Origin: Amphritea atlantica
Lineage (GTDB): Bacteria > Pseudomonadota > Gammaproteobacteria > Pseudomonadales > Balneatricaceae
Assembly: GCF_900111095.1 (NCBI RefSeq)
Contig: NZ_FOGB01000001.1
Coordinates: forward strand, 620,001-684,000
Direction of reading: 5' to 3'
DNA length: 64,000 nt
In this document: positions 51,845-59,935 of the stretch, one piece after another
Layout: every line of letters starts with the position of its first letter
Position numbering within the stretch: the first letter of the stretch is position 1
Notes under the pieces: model-generated
What the model saw: only the letters and a program-made list of their open reading frames with translations
Told to the model about the DNA's origin: nothing
The model's database searches: none
Position numbers and translations under genes: made by a program

Positions 51845-53677
51845 ATGCTGCGATTTTTTGAACGTCTGACCAACCCATATCCTGAGCCGGAACCCGGTCA
51901 GCCGCCTAAGGGGCTATACCGCTTCTGCCGTTATTATATGCGGGGGATGGAGTGGCCGCTGTTGCTGATGACACTGTGCTCTGCGCTGTTGGCGATGCTA
52001 GAGGTCTCGCTGTTTGGTTTTCTCGGTCAACTGGTGGATTGGCTGAGCAATAAGCAACCTGATACATTCTGGCAGGAGGAGGGGGATACTCTGACGCTGG
52101 TGGGCGTTGTGTTGCTGATCGGGCTGCCGCTGTTGGTGGTGCTCCATTCCCTGATCGTACATCAGGTGTTGCTGGGGAATTTTCCCATGTCGGTTCGCTG
52201 GCTGGCGCACCGCTATCTGTTACGTCAGAGTTTGTCATTTTACCAGAATGACTTTGCCGGGCGGATCGCCACCAAGGTGATGCAAACATCACTGGCGGTG
52301 CGGGAAGCCGTGATGAAACTGCTTGATGTCCTGGTTTATATCGCAGTGTATTTTCTCTCCATGCTGGTGCTGGTGGCACAGTCTGATCTGCGCCTGATGT
52401 TCCCGTTACTGGGCTGGCTGGTAGGTTACTGTCTGCTGATGTGGTATTTCGTGCCCCGTCTGAGGGATGTGTCAGCGATACAGGCAGATGCCCGCTCATC
52501 GATGACCGGGAGGATAGTCGATAGCTACACCAATATTTCCACCGTGAAACTGTTCTCTTACAGTCAGCGTGAGTCGGATTATGCCCGGGAAAGTATGGAT
52601 GGTTTTCTGACCACGGTTTACCGGCAGATGCGTCTGGCCACCGGCCTTAATGTGACGGTGCAATGCCTCAACTATCTGTTGCTGTTCATCACCACCGCTG
52701 TGTCGATCTACCTGTGGAGTTTCAGCCTGGTGACGGTGGGGGCTATCGCTATCGCCATCAGCCTGGCTTTGCGTCTCAACGGTATGTCTCAGTGGATTAT
52801 GTGGGAAGTGAGTATGCTGTTTGAGAATATAGGCACCGTCAATGATGGTATGAATACCCTGTCTCAGCCGCTTGATGTCACCGACCGCAGCGATGCAAAG
52901 CCTTTGGTTGTTGAGACGGGAGCGATCCGCTTTAACGATGTTTCATTTCACTACGATAAGCGTGAAGGGGTGATTGAACACCTGAATCTGGATATCAGAC
53001 CCGGTGAAAAGGTCGGTTTGGTGGGGCGCTCAGGTGCGGGAAAATCCACTCTGGTTAATCTGTTATTACGCTTCCATGATCTGGCTGATGGGCAGATTCT
53101 GATTGATGGCCAGGATATCAGCAGGGTGCAGCAGGATAGTCTGCGGCATCAGATCGGCATGGTGACTCAGGATACCTCGCTGCTGCATCGCAGTGTGCGG
53201 GATAATATTCTCTACGGTCACCCGGATGCATCTGAGGCGCAGATGATCGATGCTGCCAGACGGGCAGAGGCGCATGAGTTTATACTTGGGTTGAGCGATC
53301 CTCAGGGGCGCACCGGTTATGATGCTCAGGTGGGTGAGCGGGGTGTGAAGCTGTCCGGGGGCCAGCGTCAGCGGATCGCGATTGCCCGGGTGATTCTGAA
53401 GGATGCGCCGATTCTGATTCTGGATGAAGCGACATCGGCACTGGATTCAGAGGTCGAAGCGGATATTCAGCGGGGCCTGTCCAATCTGATGCAGGGTAAA
53501 ACCGTTATCGCTATCGCCCACCGGCTGTCCACAATCGCCGCAATGGACCGGCTGATTGTTCTGGACCAGGGGCGTATCGTAGAGCAGGGTAACCACCATC
53601 AACTGGTGCAACAGGGGGGGATCTATGCCCAGCTCTGGGCGCATCAGTCCGGTGGCTTTATCGGTATGGATACCTGA
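51845..53677 (+). CDS. ABC exporter, fused permease and ATPase
   Basis: This 610-residue half-transporter has a six-helix membrane domain (about 30-320) and an ATPase domain (about 350-600) with Walker A GRSGAGKSTLVN, signature KLSGGQRQRIAIAR, Walker B ILILDEATSALDSE and switch His in IAHRLST. It should work as a homodimer exporting a lipid, peptide or drug. The N-terminus NPYPEPEPGQPPKG is a recurrent proline-rich opening in a widespread proteobacterial subgroup with no assigned substrate. It is followed by a FetB-type permease gene 75 bases on. Confidence 0.88.
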   Translation: MLRFFERLTNPYPEPEPGQPPKGLYRFCRYYMRGMEWPLLLMTLCSALLAMLEVSLFGFLGQLVDWLSNKQPDTFWQEEGDTLTLVGVVLLIGLPLLVVLHSLIVHQVLLGNFPMSVRWLAHRYLLRQSLSFYQNDFAGRIATKVMQTSLAVREAVMKLLDVLVYIAVYFLSMLVLVAQSDLRLMFPLLGWLVGYCLLMWYFVPRLRDVSAIQADARSSMTGRIVDSYTNISTVKLFSYSQRESDYARESMDGFLTTVYRQMRLATGLNVTVQCLNYLLLFITTAVSIYLWSFSLVTVGAIAIAISLALRLNGMSQWIMWEVSMLFENIGTVNDGMNTLSQPLDVTDRSDAKPLVVETGAIRFNDVSFHYDKREGVIEHLNLDIRPGEKVGLVGRSGAGKSTLVNLLLRFHDLADGQILIDGQDISRVQQDSLRHQIGMVTQDTSLLHRSVRDNILYGHPDASEAQMIDAARRAEAHEFILGLSDPQGRTGYDAQVGERGVKLSGGQRQRIAIARVILKDAPILILDEATSALDSEVEADIQRGLSNLMQGKTVIAIAHRLSTIAAMDRLIVLDQGRIVEQGNHHQLVQQGGIYAQLWAHQSGGFIGMDT

Positions 53678-53752
53678 GTTTCGTTCACAGGTCCACAGCT
53701 CAATAACGTACCGTAGTACAGCGGGTAAAACCGCTTAATAAGGAGAATCCGG

Positions 53753-54502
53753 ATGCATGTAATTTCATGGGGGTCACTCGCCTGGTGCGCTATTCCGGTG
53801 GTACTGATTGCGACTGTCTATACCCGCTGGTCAGGCAAGGCCTCCGAGGTGTTGTTGTCAGCGGCGCGGATGACATTGCAATTGATCGGCGTCGGCTATG
53901 TTCTGGTGGCGCTGTTTGAAAATCCCTCGCCCTGGATTACTGGCGGGGTGCTTGTTGTGATGATCTGTATCGCCAGCTGGATCGCACTGCGCCCGGTGAA
54001 TCATCAGCGCAACTACCTTAAACCCACGCTGATCGCGCTGACCTGCTCGGCCGGATTACACCTGTTTATCTCACTGGTTCTGGTGATCGGTGTTGACAGC
54101 TGGTATGAGCCAAGAGTGATTATCCCGCTGGCAGGGATGTATTTTGCCAATACGATGAATGCGATCAGTCTGGCAACCGAACGCTATCATTCTGAACTGC
54201 AGGAAGGTAAACCGGAGCCAAAAGCGCGGCTGACCGCGTTTCAGGCGGCGATGATTCCGCAAATCAACAGTCTTCTGGCGGTGGGCCTGGTATCCCTGCC
54301 CGGGATGATGACTGGTCAGATCCTTTCCGGTGTGTCACCTTTGATCGCGGTACGCTACCAGATCATGATCATGACCATGGTGCTGGGTAGCGGAGGCTGC
54401 GGAGCGGCGCTGATGCTGTGGCAGCTGGGGCGCGCGGATCGGTCCGGGCGGCAGCGTGATAACGGTCCGGCCGATGCGGACCTGGTGGAGAATGACTTAT
54501 GA
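53753..54502 (+). CDS. FetB-type (UPF0014) ABC permease
   Basis: This 249-residue inner-membrane protein has about six or seven helices and the FetB/YbbM signature: SAARMTLQLIGVGYVL near residue 36, PLAGMYFANTMNAISLATER near 124 (parts PLAGMYFANTMNA and LATER), and PGMMTGQILSG near 182. In E. coli FetAB exports iron and improves resistance to peroxide. The partner ATPase gene fetA is usually adjacent but is not in this window; the upstream transporter already has its own ATPase domain. AAGGAGA gives a strong ribosome binding site. The stop overlaps the next gene's ATG by four bases. Confidence 0.87.
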   Translation: MHVISWGSLAWCAIPVVLIATVYTRWSGKASEVLLSAARMTLQLIGVGYVLVALFENPSPWITGGVLVVMICIASWIALRPVNHQRNYLKPTLIALTCSAGLHLFISLVLVIGVDSWYEPRVIIPLAGMYFANTMNAISLATERYHSELQEGKPEPKARLTAFQAAMIPQINSLLAVGLVSLPGMMTGQILSGVSPLIAVRYQIMIMTMVLGSGGCGAALMLWQLGRADRSGRQRDNGPADADLVENDL

Positions 54503-55398
54503 ATCAGCCGGCGCTGTTAATGACTACTCTATATACCCTGTTTGCCCTGTTGGCGTTTGCCGGGAATTCGGTGTTGTGCCGTCTGGCGCTGGGTGAGCAG
54601 AGTATCGATGCGGGCAGCTTTACGGTGATCCGTTTGCTGTCTGGGATCGCGGTACTGTCAACGCTCTGGTATCTGACACAGAAGCGCAAAGCCGAAACCG
54701 ACCCGGGCCGAGGGCGGGGCAGCTGGACCGCCGCCCTGATGCTGTTTATTTATGCGTTGGGCTTTTCGTATGCCTATATCAGTCTCGATACCGGCACCGG
54801 TGCACTGATCCTGTTTGGCGCAGTGCAGATCACCATGATTATGGTGAGTCTGTTGCGGGGCACCCGCCTGGTGTGGGCTGAATGGTTGGGGCTGGCACTG
54901 GCGTTCAGCGGTTTTGTCTATCTGCTTAAACCGGCTATCAACACCCCATCCCTGTGGGGATTTGTGCTGATGACCGCGGCAGGCATTGCCTGGGGAATAT
55001 ACACCCTGAAGGGGCGGGGGTCGGTTAATCCGCTGGCCGATACTCACTTTAATTTTTTCCGCACCCTGCCGCTGGTTACGCTGACACTCCTCTTTACCCT
55101 GACACTCAGTAATGCTGTCATTACTGTCAATGGGGCGTTGCTGGCGATGCTTTCCGGAGCGATCGCTTCGGGCATCGGTTACGCTGCCTGGTACCGGGCA
55201 CTCAGCGGTTTATCGGCAGTGCAGGCTGCGGTGCTACAGTTGCTGGTCCCGGTCATCGCGGCGGCCGGTGGCGTGGTGTTTACCGATGAACAGATCACTA
55301 CTCGCCTGCTGATTGCGGCACTACTGGTGCTGGGAGGGATTTTTCTGGTGGTGGTCGGACGCTATTATCTGCTCGCGCGGCGCAGTTCGTCGGTCTGA
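54499..55398 (+). CDS. EamA/DMT superfamily transporter
   Basis: This 299-residue inner-membrane protein has ten predicted helices in two EamA repeats (about 8-140 and 150-290), with the typical GLALAFSGFVYLLKP and AGIAWGIYTLKGRG at the repeat junction (parts GLALAFSGF and AGIAWGIYTL). The family moves metabolites, often exporting amino acids or drugs. Its ATG overlaps the FetB-like stop (ATGA), so the two are translated together, but a shared function is not evident. Confidence 0.85.
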   Translation: MNQPALLMTTLYTLFALLAFAGNSVLCRLALGEQSIDAGSFTVIRLLSGIAVLSTLWYLTQKRKAETDPGRGRGSWTAALMLFIYALGFSYAYISLDTGTGALILFGAVQITMIMVSLLRGTRLVWAEWLGLALAFSGFVYLLKPAINTPSLWGFVLMTAAGIAWGIYTLKGRGSVNPLADTHFNFFRTLPLVTLTLLFTLTLSNAVITVNGALLAMLSGAIASGIGYAAWYRALSGLSAVQAAVLQLLVPVIAAAGGVVFTDEQITTRLLIAALLVLGGIFLVVVGRYYLLARRSSSV

Positions 55399-55449
55399 GG
55401 AGGATGTTTTGAATTCACTGAATCTGTGTAGTGAGGAGTTTTACTGCTA

Positions 55450-56082
55450 ATGGAGAGCCATCTGTTTGCCACTTTTCTGGTTGCCATTACTCTGTTAACC
55501 CTGACCCCGGGGGTTGATACCCTGGTGACTATCCGCAACAGCGCCCGGGGAGGGTGGCAGGATGGTTTCGCTACCAGTACCGGCATCTGCTGCGGGTTGT
55601 TCCTGCACGCAACCGTATCTGCGCTGGGAATTTCGGTCATCCTGTTGCAATCAGCCAACGCGTTTCAGTTTCTGAAGCTGATCGGTGCGGGGTATCTGAT
55701 CTGGCTGGGATTCACCAGTCTGCGGGGGATCGTTCAGGGACACAGCGTATTCAGGCTCCCGGATACCGGCAGCAGACCCTTTGTGATCTGGCGCTCACTG
55801 AGAGAGGGTTTTTTGTCGAATGCCCTGAACCCTAAAACAGCGCTCTTTTATATGGCTTTTCTGCCCCAGTTTATTGATCCGCAGGGGAGCGCCCTGACGC
55901 AGTCGCTGTGGCTGGCGGCGATACATTTTGTCATTGCCATGCTGTGGCAGTGTTCGCTGGCGTTGGCGGTTAACAGCGCCCGTCACTGGCTACAGAGTCA
56001 ATCGGTCAGTATTGGATTTAATGCGCTCAGTGGTTCGGTGTTGATCTATCTGGGTGCCCGGTTGGCACTCACGGAGAATTAA
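55450..56082 (+). CDS. LysE/RhtB family amino acid exporter
   Basis: This 210-residue inner-membrane protein has six helices and LysE family features: LTLTPGVDTLVTIRNSARGG near residue 18 (parts LTPGVDTL and RNSARGG), then FLKLIGAGYLIWLGFTSLR, and the FLSNALNPKTALFYMAFLPQF loop (parts NALNPKTA and FLPQF) near residue 122. Members export amino acids or derivatives such as homoserine lactone precursors. The nitronate monooxygenase-like gene begins one base after its stop. Confidence 0.89.
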   Translation: MESHLFATFLVAITLLTLTPGVDTLVTIRNSARGGWQDGFATSTGICCGLFLHATVSALGISVILLQSANAFQFLKLIGAGYLIWLGFTSLRGIVQGHSVFRLPDTGSRPFVIWRSLREGFLSNALNPKTALFYMAFLPQFIDPQGSALTQSLWLAAIHFVIAMLWQCSLALAVNSARHWLQSQSVSIGFNALSGSVLIYLGARLALTEN

Positions 56083-56083
56083 A

Positions 56084-57115
56084 ATGGATATAAAACAGCT
56101 CTTTGGTATTGAACTGCCACTGATTCAGGCGCCGATGGCGGGCGCGCAGGACGCTGCACTGGCGATAGCGGTAAGTAACGCTGGAGGCTTGGGGTCACTG
56201 CCTTGCGCCATGTTAACCCCGGAGCAACTGCGGGCTGAACTGGAAACGATCAGGGCGGCAACCGATAAGCCGGTCAATCTGAACTTTTTTGCCCATACCC
56301 CTTCGGCTGTTGATCAAAAGCGGGAGCAACGGTGGCGTAACCAGTTGCAGCCCTATTATCGCGAATATGGCATCGATCCTGATAATATTTCCGCTGCACC
56401 AGGTCGTGCGCCTTTCAACAGTGAGATGGCGGCGGTTATCGAAGAATACCGTCCGTCGGTAGTCAGCTTTCACTTCGGTTTACCCTGCCCTGATCTGCTT
56501 GAGCGGGTGCGTCGTTGTGGTTGTAAAGTGATCTCCAGTGCAACCACCGTGGCCGAAGCCGTATGGCTGGAACAGCAGGGGGTCGACGCGGTGATTGCAC
56601 AGGGTGTGGAAGCGGGAGGTCATCGGGGATTTTTTCTTAACCGGGATCTGAATAGTCAGACAGGCACTATGGCCCTGGTGCCACAGATTATCGCTGCCAT
56701 TGGATTACCGGTGATTGCTGCCGGAGGTATCGCTGATCAACGTGGCATCCAGGGGGCGCTGGCGATGGGAGCTGCCGGAGTGCAGTTGGGAACGGTATTT
56801 CTGTTGTGTGATGAATCGCGGGTCAGCGAAATCCATCGGCAGGCTTTACGGGAACCCAGTACACCTACCGCGCTGACCAATATTTTTTCAGGAGGACCCG
56901 CCCGGGGCATTGTCAACCGGGTGATGGCCGAGTTAGGCCCTGTGGCACCGCAGGCGCCCGAGTTTCCGTTGGCTGCAGCATCAATCGCTCCTTTGCGGGC
57001 GGCGGCTGAACGGCAGGGGCTGGGGGACTTTTCACCTCTGTGGAGTGGGCAGAATCGTAGCGGCTGTCGTGCTGTTCCTGCTGCCGAGCTGATCGCTGAA
57101 CTGTTCTGCCATTAG
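56084..57115 (+). CDS. Nitronate monooxygenase family flavoprotein
   Basis: The ATG at 56084 (GGAG seven bases upstream, one base past the lysE-like stop) gives a 343-residue FMN enzyme of the NMO/2-nitropropane dioxygenase fold. It shows the opening PLIQAPMAGA, the EAGGHRGFF phosphate-contact region near residue 185, AAGGIAD and GAAGVQLGTVFLLCDE. Class I members detoxify propionate 3-nitronate; others are quinone reductases. A hairpin TCTGCC-ATTA-GGCAGA spans its stop codon but lacks a T-tract. Role in the cell is not fixed by context. Confidence 0.88.
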   Translation: MDIKQLFGIELPLIQAPMAGAQDAALAIAVSNAGGLGSLPCAMLTPEQLRAELETIRAATDKPVNLNFFAHTPSAVDQKREQRWRNQLQPYYREYGIDPDNISAAPGRAPFNSEMAAVIEEYRPSVVSFHFGLPCPDLLERVRRCGCKVISSATTVAEAVWLEQQGVDAVIAQGVEAGGHRGFFLNRDLNSQTGTMALVPQIIAAIGLPVIAAGGIADQRGIQGALAMGAAGVQLGTVFLLCDESRVSEIHRQALREPSTPTALTNIFSGGPARGIVNRVMAELGPVAPQAPEFPLAAASIAPLRAAAERQGLGDFSPLWSGQNRSGCRAVPAAELIAELFCH

Positions 57116-57277
57116 GCAGAGGGCGTGGCCAAACGGTTTGCCTGCAGCGTCGCTGACGGTATAAAATTTTATTCAGGGGTTGATATCCTATTTCTCACCC
57201 CCAGATTAAAAATATTCCACTAATCTAGGCCTCTGTCAGCAGCGCTGTTCACGTCTTTAACACTTGAGGTCTGAACA

Positions 57278-57760
57278 ATGCAGATTGCTGACAAAAAAAT
57301 TGTCCTGATACACTACACCCTGAAAAACCTGGATGATGAGGTGATGGATTCCTCGGAGGGTGCAGAGCCTTTGGCGTACCTGCATGGTACCGGCAGTATC
57401 GTTCCCGGCCTGGAAAAAGAGCTGGCGGGCAAAAAAGCCGGCGATAAGATCAATGTTGAGGTTGCCCCTGAAGAGGGTTACGGCGAGCTGAATCCTGAAC
57501 TGATTCAGGAAGTTGACCGTGCTGCGTTTGAAGGGGTCGATAATATTGAAGTGGGCATGCGCTTTATGGCGCAGACTGCCTGGGGTCAGCAGCCGGTTGT
57601 GGTAACTGCTGTCAGCGATGAGACGGTGGTTGTTGATGGCAACCATCCGCTGGCTGACCAGACGCTGAAGTTTGATGTCGAAGTTGTTGAAGTGCGTGAT
57701 GCCACTGAAGAAGAGCTGGAACATGGGCACGCTCATGGTGAAGGCGGGCACCACCACTGA
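57278..57760 (+). CDS. slyD: FKBP-type peptidyl-prolyl isomerase SlyD
   Basis: This 160-residue cytosolic protein has the split FKBP domain, with YLHGTGSIVPGLEKELAGKKAGD (parts YLHGTGSIVPGLE and GKKAGD) and the inserted flap domain at about residues 72-125, followed by a short His-rich tail (HGHAHGEGGHHH). SlyD is a folding helper and nickel-binding protein that aids hydrogenase maturation in enterobacteria. The tail is shorter and has no cysteines, unlike that of E. coli. TGAGGT precedes the ATG and a strong terminator follows. Confidence 0.93.
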   Translation: MQIADKKIVLIHYTLKNLDDEVMDSSEGAEPLAYLHGTGSIVPGLEKELAGKKAGDKINVEVAPEEGYGELNPELIQEVDRAAFEGVDNIEVGMRFMAQTAWGQQPVVVTAVSDETVVVDGNHPLADQTLKFDVEVVEVRDATEEELEHGHAHGEGGHHH

Positions 57761-57791
57761 TTTAACTGATTAACAACAGTAACACCCGATT

Positions 57792-57816
57792 AAAAGGCGC
57801 TCAGCGCCTTTTTTTA
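57792..57816 (+). terminator. Terminator after slyD
   Basis: AAAAGGCGC-TCA-GCGCCTTTTTTT is a perfect GC-rich stem with a three-base loop and a T-tract, 31 bases after the slyD stop. The A-rich left side makes it potentially bidirectional. Confidence 0.93.
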
Positions 57817-57974
57817 TTGTCTGGACTTGCTTACGTGTGTAGTTCTACCCGTGAATGAGGCGCTGGCAATGGTGATTTTGGGCACTTTTTGCTTTTGAGT
57901 CATCGATTATTTCCCCCGTTGCTGTATATATAATGGATAGGATGTTTACCCAGCCAAAGGAAGAGTGAGTCCCG

Positions 57975-58895
57975 ATGCGAGACCAGATTGAAGCGGTGAT
58001 TAAAGCGGTATCCAGTGTTCTTTATGGGAAGCAGGAGCAGATCAAGCTTGCCCTGACCTGTATTTTCAGTCAGGGGCATCTGCTGATTGAGGACCTGCCG
58101 GGGATGGGTAAAACAACCCTGGCCCACGCGCTGGCTAAAGTGCTGGGGCTGGACTATCAGCGCTTGCAGTTTACCAGTGATATGTTGCCGGCTGATATTC
58201 TCGGCGTGACGATTTTTGATCCTTCCAGCAACCGTTTTCAGTTTCATCCCGGGCCGGTATTTACTCAGTTATTGCTGGCTGATGAGGTCAATCGTACCAC
58301 TCCCAAAACCCAGTCTGCACTGCTGGAAGCGATGGAGGAAAGACGGGTCAGTCTGGATGGGCAGACCCATCCGTTGCCATCCCCCTTTTTTGTTATCGCA
58401 ACACAAAACCCGGTAACTCAGCAGGGGACATTCCCGTTGCCTGAATCTCAGCTGGATCGCTTTCTGATGCGGATAGAACTGGGCTATCCCGATGCCCGGG
58501 CCGAGCGGGAACTGCTGCGCGGTGGCGATCCCCGGGAGCGCCTGCAAACACTGGCGGCAGTGATATCCGCGGCAGAGTTAGAGCAGATAACCCAGGCTTG
58601 CAGCGCGGTTAAAGTGTCTGACAGCATTCTGGATTATCTGCAGCGGCTGATCGCCTATAGTCGCCAGGCGCCGGAGTTTAGTTTTGGTATCTCTCCGCGG
58701 GGCGCTTTAGCACTCCTCAGCGCAAGTCGAAGCTGGGCCTATATTGATGGGCGGGATTATGTACTGCCTGAGGATCTGCAGCAGTTGCTCGGGCCGGTTA
58801 CCGGTCATCGCTTACGGGCGGCAGAAGATATCGGAGGCTTTGGTGCCAACGCCCTGATTCAGCAACTGCTGAGTCAGGTTGATGTGGTAGGCTGA
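57975..58895 (+). CDS. MoxR family AAA+ ATPase
   Basis: This 306-residue cytosolic AAA+ protein has Walker A LPGMGKTTLAHAL near residue 43, Walker B LLLADEVNRTTPKTQ near residue 101, sensor 1 IATQNP, and the MoxR-typical ISPRGALALL near the C-terminus. MoxR ATPases act as chaperones for partner proteins. The DUF58 and TgpA-like genes downstream are the standard partners of this type, and the three form an operon with gaps of 35 bases and a four-base overlap. The terminator at 57792-57816 isolates it from slyD. Confidence 0.93.
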   Translation: MRDQIEAVIKAVSSVLYGKQEQIKLALTCIFSQGHLLIEDLPGMGKTTLAHALAKVLGLDYQRLQFTSDMLPADILGVTIFDPSSNRFQFHPGPVFTQLLLADEVNRTTPKTQSALLEAMEERRVSLDGQTHPLPSPFFVIATQNPVTQQGTFPLPESQLDRFLMRIELGYPDARAERELLRGGDPRERLQTLAAVISAAELEQITQACSAVKVSDSILDYLQRLIAYSRQAPEFSFGISPRGALALLSASRSWAYIDGRDYVLPEDLQQLLGPVTGHRLRAAEDIGGFGANALIQQLLSQVDVVG

Positions 58896-58930
58896 CTATC
58901 AACTATGCTACCTGAGTTGAGGTGTGAAAG

Positions 58931-59935
58931 TTGACCGGATCTATACGACAACGATTGGGACGGGCTGTGATTGACTGGAGCCTGCGCCGCAGTCCCCGAT
59001 TAAAACAGCTGACCCTGAGTCAGCGGCGTATCTATATCATGCCCTCGCAGGCAGGAGCCGTGTTCCTGATGTTGTTGCTGGTGATGCTGATACTGGCGAT
59101 TAACTTTCAGAACAATCTGATGTTTGCTGTCACTTTTCTGCTGGCCAGCCTGTTCGTGGTAACTATCCTGCACACCTATGCCAATCTCTCCGGACTGACG
59201 ATTCAGTTTGTCCGGGGTCACCCCTGCTTTTTAGGGGAACAGGCCGCTTTCGATCTGACGCTGACTGCGAGGGGGACGCGGCAGTACGAGAGTATTCAGT
59301 TACGTTTGCGCGAAGGGGAGGGAGCCGCTATTGATCTGGTTGAGGATCGACAGCGCAGTCTGACCCTGTATCAGAATACTCATCGTCGGGGTTATCTGCC
59401 GGCCGATGCTCTGTTGATTGAAACGTTTTATCCGCTGGGGCTTTTCAGAGCCTGGACCTGGTTGCAGGTCGATCTTAAAAGCCTGGTCTACCCACGTCCC
59501 GTCGAGGGGGGGCAGTTGCCCGATATGCATGATGCGGCAGGGGGCGATCAGCAATCACCGCATCTGGCCGAGCGCCCCGGGGGGGAGGAGTTTACCGGAC
59601 TGGAGCAATATCAGGCCGGCATGTCGCTGAAACGGGTGGCCTGGAAAAACTATGCCCGGGGGCAGGGGATGCACGCCAAGCAGTATGTCGAACTGAGTGA
59701 TAATCGCAGATGGTTAAGTTGGGAATTGTGGCCTGAGTTGTCTGGCGAAGCCCGCCTCTCCCGTCTGACATGGTGGGCGTTGCAGTTGCATCGACGGGGT
59801 GAGGAGTATGGGCTGCGATTACCCGGTATCGAGATCCGTCCTGACCGGGGAGAATCACACCGGGTCAGAGTGCTGGAAGCGCTGGCCTGTTTCGGTCTGG
59901 ACAGCCCGGTTGAGCTTCAGGAGAGCCGCCCGTGA
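58931..59935 (+). CDS. DUF58 domain protein
   Basis: This 334-residue membrane protein is read from a TTG at 58931 with GAGGTG six bases upstream. Starting there keeps the family N-terminus LTLSQRRIYIMPSQAG; the next Met would cut it off. Two helices follow (about 41-85) and the DUF58 region lies at about 190-280 (GGDQQSPHLAERPGGEEFTGL; parts GGDQQ and GGEEF, then AWKNYARGQGM). DUF58 proteins have a von Willebrand-A-like fold and occur with MoxR ATPases; their molecular role is not settled. The GTGA overlap couples it with the TgpA-like gene. Confidence 0.88.
   Translation: MTGSIRQRLGRAVIDWSLRRSPRLKQLTLSQRRIYIMPSQAGAVFLMLLLVMLILAINFQNNLMFAVTFLLASLFVVTILHTYANLSGLTIQFVRGHPCFLGEQAAFDLTLTARGTRQYESIQLRLREGEGAAIDLVEDRQRSLTLYQNTHRRGYLPADALLIETFYPLGLFRAWTWLQVDLKSLVYPRPVEGGQLPDMHDAAGGDQQSPHLAERPGGEEFTGLEQYQAGMSLKRVAWKNYARGQGMHAKQYVELSDNRRWLSWELWPELSGEARLSRLTWWALQLHRRGEEYGLRLPGIEIRPDRGESHRVRVLEALACFGLDSPVELQESRP

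Noticed and set aside
57105-57120. Hairpin TCTGCC-ATTA-GGCAGA at the end of the nitronate monooxygenase-like gene as a terminator.
   Set aside because: It includes the stop codon and is followed by GGGCGTGG with no T-tract.
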